A stretch of DNA of 64,000 bases from Stenocarpella maydis (Eukaryota; Ascomycota; Sordariomycetes; Diaporthales; Diaporthaceae): positions 4,921-68,920 of the forward strand of contig NQMI01000065.1 in NCBI GenBank assembly GCA_002270565.1, given 5' to 3'. Below the pieces are notes generated by a model, which did not search any database, was not told the origin of the DNA, and saw only the letters and a list, made by a program, of their open reading frames with translations. The translations under genes were made by a program, and so were the position numbers. Positions 1-12,662 of the stretch are shown piece after piece (position 1 is the first letter of the stretch; each line of letters begins with the position of its first letter).

Positions 1-2
1 TA

Positions 3-245
3 GATTAGGATATTTCTTTAGTAAATAAAGGATGTAAGTGCTTCATTATAATTAATAAGGAAACCGCCTAATAGATAAATATCCCTATTCTTCTTATAGA
101 GCTAGGGGAGATAAAGGGAGCAGCAGAAGGCATAGCTCAGGCTATAGCTATAGGAATCGCAAAGTTTAAGCTGGAAGTCATAGGCTACTATAAGAATGTA
201 GTTGCCTATATAATCCCCAGCCTCCATTTCCCAGTAATATTCTGA
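3..245 (+). pseudogene. Ty3/gypsy aspartyl protease remnant
   Basis: Reading frame 3 translates into a recognisable but broken retroelement protease. It starts around LVNKGCKCF, where functional fungal gypsy copies have an (I/V)DSGC(L/D)CF-like active site. It continues through NIPI and ends in GIAKFKLEVIGYYKNVVAY followed by IIPSLHF, the usual end of this domain before the reverse transcriptase linker. The active-site Asp is lost (N in its place) and stop codons interrupt the frame. The rest of the element is not recognisable on either side. The family assignment rests on motif resemblance read by eye. Confidence 0.5.
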
Positions 246-839
246 TGAATTTGTGCTATAGAATAGCATTCAGTTCAGCGTGTGTGTGTTTCGGCAGGGT
301 CGCAGTATGGTGCTCTGAGGCGAATTCGGACGATTGACAATGGTCTGGACAACTTTGTATTGAATTAAGTTGGGCTTCTGTAAGCCCTCCTTATATACCC
401 TCCGACGTCGTCTCACCCCTGGGCACGCTGCGGTAGGCTCTGGTGCAAATTTGCAAATGCCGGAAAATTCGCCCTTCCAACACACCATCTTTGGTTCCAA
501 GCAACTAGCCAACCATAGCCCTAGCAATGCCCAAATTAAGTATATATAAACTTCAGAAATCAAGCTATCCAATATACTAAGTTATATACTTTTTGGGTAA
601 GAAATAAGGGTAATGCAGAGGTCTAAATTAAGGTGCAAATGCAGGCTAAAATAATCAACTTACGGCTACTAAACTCATCTTGCGTCACGCACGCACTAGG
701 CGTACTTAGCGAAAATCGCCTGACTCGCAAGTCTAGGGTAACTCCTTGCACGAAGTGCCAACGCCCTACTGAGCGGTTCCGTTTAACAGAAGTTATTTAT
801 ATAATTAATAATAGTAATAAACTTTCTAGATTTCCTTTA
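246..839. other. Short GC-balanced patch without a supportable gene
   Basis: Between the gypsy protease remnant and the AT-rich desert lies about 600 bp of near-normal composition. The open frames on both strands (about 80-100 codons) have no recognisable domain and look like chance. It may be an insertion or an un-RIPped remnant. Confidence 0.4.
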
Positions 840-3800
840 GGGCAGACTATTCTATATTACTATACCTAGTATTCTTAGGAAATTTATATAGTTTTTCTAT
901 ATAAAAATATCTAAAATATTTATATAAGCATTTTAGCTTAATTTCTATAAAAGATTTTCTAGCTTTTGTATAGCTAGTATTAAGAATAAGTATCCTTATT
1001 TCTATATTATTAGAATTCTAAATCTATCCTCTTATATAATAATATCTTTAAGGTTATTAAAGTATGCCTTTCACTTATTAATATTATCTAAAGAAAGAAG
1101 AAATAAGGTTAATATATTTAAGATATAGTAGGTAATTATATTGAATTAGTTCTTTTTTTAAATAATACTAATTAAGAATAATATGTTATATATTTTAAAA
1201 TTTACTTTAGTATCCCTTAATACCCATAAAATCTTTATATAAAAATTCTTATATAAATAAATAAAACCTTAATTCTTACCTATAACTAATACTTTAGTAG
1301 CTTTAATATCCTAAAGTTTACCTTAGTATATTATGTAATATAAGTTATATAGTATAAATTAAGTTACCTTAGTAACTTTTAAAGCTTTGTAGATATCTTT
1401 ATTAATTATATAGTAAAGAAATAAGCTTTATATAAAGATAATTTAATTAATCTTATTAGATTAGTAACTTTAGAAGAACTAGAAAATTATATAGTTATAA
1501 TATATCCTAGAAAGAATTATTTCTTATACTTAATAAAGCATTTATAGTAATAAAAGCTAACATTTATATAAGAATCTTATACTCAATAAGGCCTCTATAT
1601 TAATAAGCGCTAATAATTATATAAAAGTAAATAATAAGGTATATATTATTATGCAATTATAATACACTAGGTTATATTATTTAATATAATATATTAATAT
1701 TAGAACTAATTAATTTATATAATATAAAGTTTATTATAGTATTAAGCCTAATAACAGTAAAGAAATAGCTATAAGCAGAGTTAATTACTAATTAACCTTG
1801 AGATTAATTAATATATAAATAACTTGAAAAAGGAAGTTGTATTAAATTACTAAACTAAAGAAAATATATTAACCTTATAACTTAATATAATTAAATTAAT
1901 CCTAATAATAGCCTTAGAAAAGTCTAGCTAAATACTTATAGTATTTAACTTATGTTAGAGACAAGAATATTAAAATAATTAATAAGAACCTTTTAATTAT
2001 TAGTATATAAAGACTTTAAAAGATAGATAAATATTTAGTAGAATTTTATAAAAAGAATATTCTTTGGAGAATATCTAAATACCTTTAAAGAGCAAAGAAT
2101 TAAAATCTTAAACATATAAAGAGTTAAGGGAAAACTATATATTTTAGTTAAGAAAATTTAAATACAAAATTAAAAGAAATAAAGACTTAAAAGATTGAAA
2201 TATAGGATAATTAAGGAAGATGATTTATATAATTTAAAACTACTCCTTAATAAATATCCAAACCTTAAGTAACTTTAGAATATTAAATAATATTAAACCC
2301 TTGTATAATATAACCTTTTATTAAGGAACGTATTACTCTTATAGTATATAAATATTAAGATTCTATTATATAAAGCTTATATTAAGAGAATTAAGACATA
2401 CTTAGGGTAATGAGGTCTCATATAACAGAATATTAACCTATATAATAAATATTAGTAGTCTTTAGGTTTTTATAAGAAGTTAAACTTTTTTATAACTCCC
2501 CTATATAGAAGAATATGCTTATTTATTATTTTAAAAGAATAATATATATAACCTCCTTTTAATAAGACCTATTTACAATAGCCTTATTAAGCTAATTTAA
2601 AGCTAATATTTTATTAAACTATAAGGTAAGACGGGTAACTATACTAGAAAACTATATAACTTATTACATAATAAGATATAATCTTTTATTATTATATACT
2701 AAATAGTAGATCTATAAGAAGACTAATACTATACTATCTTTTTATTAATTTTAAAAGTTTATATATATAAGTTCTATCTTAAGTATATTAAATTGTAATA
2801 ATAATAAAATGAAGTTTATATCTTTATAAAGTAATACTTTAATACCAATTTAAATTATTCTTAATATTAAGTTAATTAAATAATACTTTTTTTATAAAAT
2901 TGAAAAAAAGAACCTAAAGAAGGAATAAATATAAGTATTTAAGATATTATTAGACTAATTATAACTTATATAAAGAGTCCTTAATTAAGATTATTAGAAA
3001 GAAATTAATCTCTATATAGCTATATTATATACTAATTAAAGTATTAACGGATTTAAGTTCATAATTATATGAAATAAGCTTATAAATAAATAATTGTTTA
3101 TAAACTTTAAAAGTATTATTTAAATTATATAAGAATAAAAACGATATATTAGTTTATATGCAATATAAAAGTTAATATTTATTATGTTAACAAATAATAT
3201 AGGGATAAATATAAAGATTGCTAAAGGTTTTTATTTAATAAAAGAAAAGTTATATTTTAGAATTGAAATAAAGCTTTATATGAAAACAAATCTTTTAAAT
3301 AAAATATATTTAAGAAATAATGTTCTATATATAAAAAGGAAGAATATTAGTTAATAAACTATTTAAAAGCTAAAAGAGGTATATAAAGGAATAATATTTT
3401 TAAGGAGTTAAACTTTTTAAAGAGGAACTCTTATATAATAAAAAGAACTTTAATAGTCTTCTTCTTAAATATAAAGGTAATATTTAGGTATAACTTATAG
3501 CTAATAATTTATTATTTTTAGGTAAATTCTTTATATTAGTAATTAATATTACTTTATATTAACTTTAGAATAAAACCTTTTTTTACTCTTATTAATTTAT
3601 AAATTATTAAGTAATCCACTAATTAATATTAAATAGCCTTTACTATATAGTAATAGTATATGTATACGTGGGGTTTTATTTAATTAGTCTATAATTACTT
3701 TCTTCTTTAACTATCTGGAGGAAGTAGGGGCGTTTTATATAAATAAAAAAAGTAGCCTCTTCTCGTACCAAGCCCCTTAGCTTAGCCAGTTAGCCTAGCC

Positions 3801-4500
3801 TAATAGGATTGCATGCAATCCAATAGGGCAATATTCCAACAGCTAAAAAGCTTAAATTTTAAATTTCTACTATTAAAGTAACTATAATTAGCGAATATTT
3901 AATAAAATAGATATAAAAAATATAGTATTTTAATTACTAAATTTTATTCTATAGAATAATATTTACTTAAGATTTATTATATAACTAGTTTCTTATAATA
4001 ATACTAATATATAGAAATCTATATATTATATGTATATATAGGAAAATCTAGTATATATATATTTATATATACTATAATTTCAAAACTCTACCTATAGTTA
4101 ATAGCTTTATAGTATAGACTCTTTAGTAGTTAATTTAAATATTTACTTTAAAATAGCTTTATTGGCTCTTAATTATTACTGCCTTATTATTTAATACTAT
4201 ATTTATAATTTAATGTTCTTTAAATATAAACTTATATACTAGGTTTATATACTAAGAACCTTAATGATTATTATAGTAAGTTACTTATTAAACGTTATAA
4301 TGGTTTAATGTAATTATTATATATTATTAGTATGCTTTTCTTTATATTAGTAATATAGTTAGACTTTTAAAGTTTATTATATAACTCCTTATATATATAA
4401 ATAAGTTTAAGTTAAGAAACTATATTTTTAATTTCTATTATTCTTTATATTAATATTAATCTACTGCTTATATTAAATATTCCCTAACTTCCTTTATTAA
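840..4500. other. AT-rich desert, probably RIP-degraded repeat
   Basis: About 3.7 kb is made almost entirely of A/T with dense stop codons in all frames and no long open frame. It is rich in TpA and poor in CpA/TpG, the footprint expected of extensive RIP. A small GC-richer island at about 3705-3840 contains a perfect 16-bp palindrome. No protein family is recognisable. The composition matches the RIPped flanks of the copia elements further on. Confidence 0.65.
3806..3821. repeat. Perfect 16-bp palindrome
   Basis: GGATTGCATGCAATCC equals its own reverse complement. It sits in a small GC-richer patch inside the AT-rich desert. No partner copy was seen, so it may be chance or a remnant of a regulatory or terminal repeat. 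Confidence 0.5.
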
Positions 4501-7477
4501 AGTAATTTGATTAACTATTCATATATTCTACTTCCGCTGGAGCGAATGGAAGGATATGCGGGCCCGTTTCTTGACTTATGAATCTACAAATAACTCGGAT
4601 GCTGTCCAATGTATCCTAATATGTCCAAGAGCCCTATCAGTATAACGGCTCAAATGGAGGACAGGCTGGCTGCATCTAGGCCGTATGGCCCTTGGCTTTC
4701 AGCACATAGGTTCTCTACTATCTCCATAATTCCGTTTAGCCTTATACGAGGAGATCAGATATTCACACCTGCAGAAACCGGGCGTACATTAGTATATCGC
4801 TAGAAACCAGGCAGAAATTTGTGACTCCCGACACCCAACAGCAACTTCAGTAGCCCTCAACACCCACCGGCGCCTATAGCTCCCACACATATGCCTCTAG
4901 CTTGTACACATATGCCTGTTGCACGGTGTAAAATATCCTTAGGTGTGTGGATTGCGTGACTTGAGGGTGTACTCGATTAGCCTGAGCGATATCTTCAAGG
5001 TGGCCATAGCTGTAAAGTGAGTGATCTGCTAGCATACCCTCCGTTTCTGCTGGTGAGAACATTAGAACCGAAACTGTGATTGCATATGAAGGGGACAACA
5101 CCACTCCGCGGCTGACGGCACGAAGCTCATTCAACAACGTTGAATATCTTGGCACGGAACACTGGAATTTGCCCATGGAGGTATAATAACTCATTTCCTC
5201 CACCCCTTGAGAAACAGAGAATTAGCCATGACCCGTTTTGAGAATTGGAACAGTCTTGAAATGCACGATATCGCTCGAAGCCGGCTGCTGTTCTGATGTA
5301 TGCCCTACCTAGGTGCGGCCACTCACAGCACGCTGCAGTGGTATCTACCGACATGCGTATTGGTATGAATACTTGCTGGAAGGGACCGAGGAGGCCTAGT
5401 TGCTTTTTTATTTTAATTTTCCGACTCAGATACTCGTCCATATTCTGGAGCAGTTACCACCGCCAGATCGAAGCGGATTGTATTCACGGCAAGAACATGA
5501 GACATGGTTTGCGCGAGAGTTTCGCAATTGACGTCAGATTGAGGCAGGCGAGTGCGTATCTAGCACCTGATATACGCTTTCGAAAAGCGTATGTCTGCGC
5601 CGCTTTCCAAACATGCATTACCAAGTCTCACTACACAGCTGTTCTGGTCGTCGAATACCACAGTGTGATGTGTCATGCTTCTCTGCCGGGGCCTGTGCAG
5701 CACAAGGCTGGCAAGGACAGTCGCTCGGCTTGGACCGGGAAGCGTCAAGCGCTCATTTAGTCGCAATCTGGTCGAGGGATTTCCCAAAGGACTCGTTTAG
5801 GAACCTAGATCAATTGCATTCTAAATGCAGTGGCGGAGGCCGGAAATGGGCCTTCGCAGTCGACGTGTGAGCAAGGCTGGAGAATTGTGCGTAGCCTTTC
5901 GCTCTCTGACCGGTTCCTTGGCGCAGCCAAGACCATTTCTCACCACACCCCATCACATGGCCCCATCCACGACCAAGATGCCACGAATCAGTTGCATTCT
6001 GTCGTGATTGGGGTGTAAATTAAGGCCGTCCAGCCATCGTGCGCAGATCTGGGCAGTCATCCTCAAGCCAGCGTGGACAGCTTTTGCAAAAGAAAACGCG
6101 ACAGGACATGGCGTCTACTTAAGCATGTATCAGCTTCATTAGGCTTGAAGCGATTCTATCATTCGGCCTCAGAAGGAGACAGACCAAGCATATGCTTTTA
6201 ATCATACTTATAAATAATTGCTGTCTGAATACTGTACGACCAGTTGCTCAATGCTGCAAGAATTGGGCGGCTCCGGCAAGGCTCCAGCCCCGGTGTTTTG
6301 TTCGAAACCCCTCACAGTGTCGGGAGGTCCATTGCGCCAGGCATAACTTGAAGTTTTTTTTAGAGCGCAGGATTAAGGTCGGTATTTGGAAAGCAGAGGC
6401 TTATGGGCAATTTTTTGTCATCTTTTTCCTTTTCCTTTTCCTTTTCCTTTCGCCTTGCCTGCCTGGCTCGTTGGTTGGGCAACTCTTTTGCTCTCCTGTC
6501 GCTCCAGCCAGCTTTTCATTTTGCTCCAGAGACTTGGGGCCGGGAGGTTAGCGAAGAACACATCTGATCACGTTGTCTTGGGCGCAGGCACAAGTAGCGT
6601 GTTATCTTGGAGCCGACCCTGGCTTGTGCGCTGCAATTGGCTGGAGCACTGGCCACTGAGCATGGACAAGGGTCAGGCCATTTCCGCTCACAGTAGCAGT
6701 CGCGATGGTTTCTTTCAGATTGTTTCCCTACCGCCTGTCGCAGTGAGCGAGTTGAGTGAGAGTGTTCGAGCGTGCGAGCGAGTGCGCGGGAGCGAACGAC
6801 CAGAACACGCGTCGCGCCCCCGATGAATTAATTGATCGCCAGCCTCAACCTCCACACAGGTCCGACTCGGCTCATCACGGCCACTGTCCCGTCTGCGCTG
6901 CCGCCCTAGGCCTGCTTGTTATGGTCGGTCAACCGCGCAGGCACCGGACACCCCCCCTCCCACAAGGCACGAACACGAACACGGCCCGCCCTGCCCTTGA
7001 GGATGGGATCCCCTCAGGCAGCCCGTCAATAGTCGTCACTTCTCAGCTTGGTCCGGCCTCTCGTCCACCGCCGCCATCCCAAGCCGCAACACTCCGGCCA
7101 TCCTCCATCATCTCTTATTATTTTCTCTGCAGCCCTGCCAGCTGTCATCCACCCGGCACTCGAGGCGGGCTCAGTGGTCCCTCCTTCATCGCTCCCGGAC
7201 CCTGCAAAAACATCGTCAGCCTCAAATCTGGCATCATCCGGCCATTCACCCGGGCCTGTCCGTGTCGGTCCTCGCTCCTTCAAGACATCGGGGCTGCGTG
7301 GAGCCCTGTCTGTCTGCGGACATCGGTCTCTTTCTCCTCGGGGACGCTAAGCGCGTCGCGTCGCAATCTGCCCCTGAGACTTCCCGGAAGGGTCTGACGC
7401 CAAAGACACTTGGTCTCAAAACCCTCGGATCGGCTCTCACGGCCTTGGCCCTGCGGCTGGTTTGCCTCGGCGCGACC
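4501..7477. other. Intergenic region and likely 5' leader of SUZ12
   Basis: About 3 kb of GC-balanced sequence. Several overlapping frames of 60-213 codons occur on both strands, but none shows a recognisable domain or a convincing splice structure. The last few hundred bases are C/T-rich and are probably promoter and 5' leader of the gene starting at 7478. An in-frame ATG at 7262 would lengthen that protein by 72 residues, but the added part looks like translated leader. Confidence 0.45.
6421..6451 (+). repeat. Pyrimidine microsatellite (CTTTTC-like units)
   Basis: A run of TTTTCC/CCTTTT units forms a strand-asymmetric pyrimidine tract about 1 kb upstream of the SUZ12 start. Such CT tracts are common in fungal promoters. 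Confidence 0.6.
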
Positions 7478-9850
7478 ATGACGAAGTCTGCCGCACGCAC
7501 CCGAAATCTCCCTTTTCTTCACAGGAACTGGATTACTGCCATCAACGATTTACAGTCCGCAACTGCGCGTGTCAAGCCAGACGGCAGCAGTTCCAAGTTC
7601 ATCAACAGCCATGACGATCATTACGCGCGGCCCGCAAAGCGTCGCCGTTTTGCCGAAAGCTCCCCCGACTCCGGCATAGGCCAGGACATTGACACCCTCC
7701 TGCTGCCGGCTGAGCCTGGCGAGATTCAACGCGCGATTCGGATCGAGGTGCTCAAAATTGCTCACAAGAGCCTGGCTCGTTCGAGGTCAGCCTCGGCCCC
7801 CAATGGAACCATCCCTCCGGCCATCCAGGATGCCGCAACCATCAGAGCCCGGTGCAGAATCACCCTCACCACCGCGAGGCGCTCGCCTGGTGAGGCCCGC
7901 ACCCTCTACTGTGATAGCCAGATATGCACCATCAAAACCTTCCAGAATCCGGCTGGCTTGTCTCAGATGGCAAGAGTATACCTGCCTCAACCCTTTCACA
8001 TTCCTGAGGAGAAAATCTGTGTGGAGCGCGACGACGACGCGGTCTTCGACCTTGCGGACCAGTACTCATTGTCCTTGGAACTTGAATCGGCCGGTGACCG
8101 AAATTGGCCACCTTTGAACCTGCTGGACGCAAGCTCCGACGAACACGTCTTCCTCTCCCACTCCTTTGCTTCACGCCACTGGACTCTTGCGGCCGATATC
8201 CCAAAGATTATCGGTGGGGGCCGAAGATCGGGGTACCTGAGGCTACACAAGGGAGCTGGCCCAGGTGTCCGAACCGATTTTGTTTTGGATGTAGATGTGA
8301 GGGCGGCAACAGCCTTGCCAGAGCGGCCTTTGTGGAGCACCCGGGAGAGGCTTTCTCCATATTCTGCGGCTCTTGCTGATCAGCAAGACGAGCCTCCACC
8401 ACACATAAATGGCCATGTCAATGGGGCGCACATGAACGGGAGCCTAGTGAACGGGCACCTGACGAACGGGCAGCCTGGTCTCATGGATGATGACCTGGAG
8501 GAGGAAGCGGAAGGTGAACTGACACCTAGCCGCTCGCTCAGAATCAGGGGGACTAAGAACTACAATCTCAAAGATCTAAGCAACCGGGCGCAGGGGAGGA
8601 AAGGCCGCAATCGTTTGCCCAAGTCGGAATCCAGAAGGGCTGACGCAGATCGCATTCTCTACCATCTCCCCCGAGAATCCGGTCCAGTCAGGGAAGTTCT
8701 CGTACTGGGCTTCGCTTGCTGCTTCTGCCACGCGTCGCACCAGTCATTGGCCCAGCTCCGCGCCCATCTGCCCAGCCATCCGCAATATAAATTTGAGCTT
8801 AGCTTCCCATCTGGAAAAGCGGGAAGCCCAGTCGACGTGTCCTGCGCAACTGTTCACGGAGGCCCTTTGCTGCGGCCCACGATATACCAGCTGGGCAAGC
8901 CGACCAAGGCTTTCGATTTAGACAAGTATGTTGAGGGAGACGATTCTTGGGTCAAATCCCGCTTAGGGCCTAACAACGACGACGGGCCAGTCGTCACAAG
9001 CCACAAAACCTCACAGACAAGGACCGGTCAAGTGAGGCCGTCACAGGTAAGTGCGGAAGAAAGGGAGGGCCTTGAAACCGCCTGTCTGGTTCTCGATACT
9101 AACCCCGTCGCAGAGATCTGGAGGTCGTCGCAAGGAGAAGAAGGTTCTTGTTCCGGAAACCAAGCAGCCGCTGTTTGACTCGCTGAGCAAGGCGAAATTG
9201 ATACCTGGGACTGAGGTCCGACAGTCCGTAGCCGACGACACCTGGCTCATTCAGAAGCATCGAGATATTATCCAGGACTTCATTGACGTTGATGCTGCCG
9301 AGAAAGACTACATCAAACAGTGGGACGCGTTCATTCACAAGAGGCACATAAGCTCGGATGCCTACATCTCACGCGCCGTGCTTGAATTCGTAAACGAGAA
9401 GATGCAGTGGCTTCTCAGCTCGCCGTCTCGGATCCAGGAGTTCGGCAAACATCTGACGGTCCTTATCGCAAGGGGTCTCGATGACGAGACCGTCAGGCAG
9501 GTGCAATTTCGCATACAAGAAGCCCGGAGTCAGAAGCCGCCAGAGCCCGAACAAGCAATTTCCAAGCAGACTCCCAAGGACTCCCAATACCGTAGCTCCA
9601 AGGGATGCGCGGTCTGTGGGCGGAACGTTCGCGGCCCGCAATTACTACTCTGCTCTAACGAGGTTAGTCGCCTAAGTTTTTGAAAATAATGTCAGCATTA
9701 GCTAATTATGAAAACGCCCAGGACTGCAAGAAACCCCTGTATCACCAAGACTGCATCAGGGACAAGGCTCAGATTCCAGTTGAGCACCAGGACTGGCGAT
9801 GTAATAAATGCGTATCATCGCAGGCTGGTCATGGGAATCGGGTGGATTAG
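7478..9850 (+). CDS. suz12: Polycomb repressive complex 2 subunit SUZ12 (VEFS-box) with C-terminal PHD finger
   Basis: Three exons: 7478-9046, 9114-9662 and 9722-9850. The introns are 67 and 59 bp, both phase 0, with CTAAC/CTAAT branch sites. They give about 748 residues. A C2H2 finger lies near residues 408-440 (ACCFC, then RAHLPSH; spacing C-x2-C-x12-H-x3-H). It is followed by the VEFS box near residues 565-645 (WLIQKHRDIIQDFID through VLIARGLDDETV). This finger-plus-VEFS order defines SUZ12, the scaffold that binds the EZH2-type H3K27 methyltransferase and EED in nuclear PRC2. Exon 2 ends with CAVCGRNV and LLLCSNE; exon 3 supplies DCKKPLYHQDC and WRCNKC, completing a C4HC3 PHD finger across the last intron. 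The start is MTKSAARTRN; an in-frame ATG 216 bp upstream gives an unlikely extension. Asn/Gly-rich repeats (HINGHVNGAHMNG) lie near residue 310. Family identity is strong; the PHD call comes from ligand spacing. Confidence 0.9.
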
Positions 9851-10700
9851 CCAGTTTTGGATTGCTCCAACGCTGAAGCCAGCGAAGACCCTTGGCCCGT
9901 GTCCTTCCAGCCTAACCAAGAAGCAGCATGTTTCAAGAATCTAGGTCTCGGTAAGGCCGCACTTCCAAGAGAAGGTGTCAGTCAAGTGAGCAGTGCCAAT
10001 GCCGACGGTTTCGGGAGTAGAGAGAGAGACGTGTCCTGTAGTTTTGCTTGGCAGCTAAAGCTAATGACATAGTTCGCCGTTGGGTGTTCAACCACTTAGC
10101 ACAGGCAAAGGGATATCCCGCGGACGCCGTCTGCAAAGTTGACAGTATCCAGACACATAAACATTTTCAAGCGAGAGCAGCTCTCGCCACGATGTGGCCC
10201 GGAAACTATGGCGGTGAGACGGGCTCCTCTGCAGAATAACATCTACACCTTACAGCTGCGATAGCATTGAACCTATTGGTCAATGATGATATACTGCACA
10301 CCAAGTAGATGTACCTCTTCTACGCTTCTGTTCATCTCAGATTGGGTAAGAGTCACGCACTAGATTTCATCTTAGAGGCTAGTCCAAGCGCAAAATGGTT
10401 CGAACGTTGCGGTATTCTTTTGCGACACTCTGGTCCAACACCTGTGGTTGGACGCTCCAGGCAGACTCTGCATGCTCAGGAGTTTTGGCTCCCACATTGC
10501 ACTATTCTTCGTACCCACGAGTGACGAGAACAAGCTCTGTCTATAGATCCGCTCGCGCATCGTCGGAGTTCACTTGATTGTAGGCTCATCGAATTCGACG
10601 TCTGGTTGCTCTAGCGTCTAACTCGTGTTGTTGTACGTTATTGAAGCGTTTACCCGGACGGTAGAGGGGTTAATCGTCAGGTGGCAAGTCTCCGTGAGTG
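9851..10700. other. Intergenic region 3' of SUZ12, no gene seen
   Basis: GC-balanced sequence with frames of 60-71 codons only and no recognisable domain. The first part is probably the 3' UTR of SUZ12. Composition turns AT-rich beyond about 10700. Confidence 0.5.
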
Positions 10701-12065
10701 GCTAGCCTATTTAAGCCATGATATCTTGTAGGATCAGTATGATTTATAGATTAGATAGGAGATCAAATACTATTTAGGGATTATTTGCTTTAGTTATTCT
10801 TTAACCCTATATAGTAATCCTGAATAGGGCTGCAGATGCCAGGAAGCGGGAGAGCTGATGGCTTGATCTATAGTACTCGGTGTTAAAAGCTTTTGGATAG
10901 ATAATATAAGACCTAGTGAAGGGGTTTACGGGCAGCATATGCATATAGCGACCTTAGAAAGTTGCAAGACCTATCACAATGGTTTTGAGGAGGCTATAGG
11001 ACACAGTGCCTATTTTACTATTAATATATAAATAAACCTTAAAAGCTTAAATAGTTTTAATACTATTACTTAATGGTTCTAATAAGGAAAGAATAAAGTT
11101 ATAGTAGTTTACTTTATAATATATAACTCTATAACTATGTAATTATATAATATAAAGTACTAGAAAGTAACTAGGACTGAAAAGTAGCTAGTTTTTAGCA
11201 AATTTATTAATTTCGGGCTACCCTAGTACCTAACTAAGATTAAGTAAGTAATAAAAGTTAGTAATAATTAGTACTAACTATATTTAATTACTTAAATTTA
11301 GTAAATTTTATAAATTAAAGCAATTAAAATAAGTATAATATAGTTTATTAATAAGTAGACTATATTAATAAGGAGATTTAATTTTCAACTTTTATCTTAT
11401 TTAATTTAAATATATATAATTTAAAGCTAATTCAAATATTAATATTCTTTTAAAATAATATTATTCTACTTACTAATTTATTATATAAAGAATTAAAGTT
11501 AACAATATAGATTTAATATATAGCTATATAAAAAGAAAAAGGTTTAAAAAGCTTATTTTCTAGTTTCTAAACCTTATTTAATAATTAATAAAATTAATTA
11601 CATATTTAATCCTTTATTTACATTATAAAAAAGAATAATATATATCAAAAGGTATTTATTACATAAATCTGGAAATAATATATATATATATACCTAATTT
11701 TATTAAAAAATAAGCATATAACTTTTAATATTTCCTAATGTACCGTTTTATTAGTATACTTAGCAAAAAGATACCTATTAATTCACTTATTAATAAAGTT
11801 TACTTACTGCTAAACTATATTAATATTAGTTTAAAAAAGGTAACTTTTAATAAAAAAGAATATTTTATACTAGATAATACTAACTTTATTCTTAAAATCT
11901 GAATCTGTTATAGATTATTAATATATATATATATATATCAATTAGTATTAACTAGGCTAGATTTATTATTATTTACTTAAAATCTAACTTATTAAACTCT
12001 TTTATATTCTTTTTATATACTTTTATATTATACTTAATGTTATTATTTATTTAATTTTTCATAAA
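10701..12065. other. AT-rich RIP-like flank of the copia block
   Basis: Highly AT-rich sequence full of stops with no coding signal. From 11734 onward it is the first copy of a 928-bp segment that reappears after the N at 12662. Confidence 0.6.
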
Positions 12066-12661
12066 TGTGGCAATAGCAGTGTGCAACAGCACACTGGTGG
12101 GCTAGCACTACAGCTACCATACTGTAGCTAGAGGACGTAGTTGCTTACTCAGCAACCACTACCCTCTATATAAGCCCGAGATAGCTGGCGGGCTACGCCC
12201 ACTACACCCACTACTCCTAGATAGAGAGAATTTTAACCATAACCCCCAATCATATTGCAATATGTGACCCAGCCAACACTAATTAGTGGTTACAAGGGCA
12301 ACTACAGATTAGCAAGGTTGAAGAGACAGGCCTTTACTACTTAATAGTAGCTATGCTAATGGTACTAATGGTACCGCCCCTTAAAGAGACTTCAGCGGAT
12401 TCCATAATGATACTATAGTGGACTTCAACGACATTATTACTACCTATTGTGAGGTAAAGAGGGCTCTATATGCGCTACGCTATACTCCATCTTTGTTAAA
12501 TATGCATCCATTACGCCCTAAGTATCATTAGAAGGCAACCGCAGAATGTAGATACTATACAACGTTACTAACCCCTGCTACTCTTGAAGATAACGCTAAA
12601 GATATTACCACTTCAGTATATATTAGCAATCAACCAGCAATAACCCTAGCAACAGCTATAC
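11734..12661 (+). repeat. 928-bp segment repeated immediately after a single N (first copy)
   Basis: This segment contains AT-rich flank, a complete LTR and about 380 bp of retroelement leader. It reappears at 12663-13590 with a constant offset of 929. The only difference I found is C at 12396 versus T at 13325. The abrupt end at an N points to two overlapping contig ends laid end to end rather than a biological duplication. Confidence 0.85.
12066..12278 (+). repeat. Copia LTR (inside first copy of the duplicated segment)
   Basis: 213-bp LTR from TGTGGCAATAGC to CCCAGCCAACA, with the TG...CA ends of LTR retroelements and an internal TATATAAG promoter-like box. It is the same sequence as 12995-13207 and probably the same physical LTR represented twice. 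Confidence 0.85.
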
Positions 12662-12662
12662 N
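12662..12662. other. Ambiguous base/contig join (N)
   Basis: A single N separates the two copies of the 928-bp segment. It is most likely an unsized gap at a scaffold join. Confidence 0.8.

Noticed and set aside
5296..5870. Overlapping frames of 75-154 codons upstream of SUZ12
   Set aside because: They overlap on both strands, have no recognisable domain and no convincing splice sites. They look like chance frames.
7262..7477. 72-residue N-terminal extension of SUZ12
   Set aside because: It is in frame and open, but its composition and lack of family resemblance suggest translated leader. MTKSAARTRN is the more plausible start.
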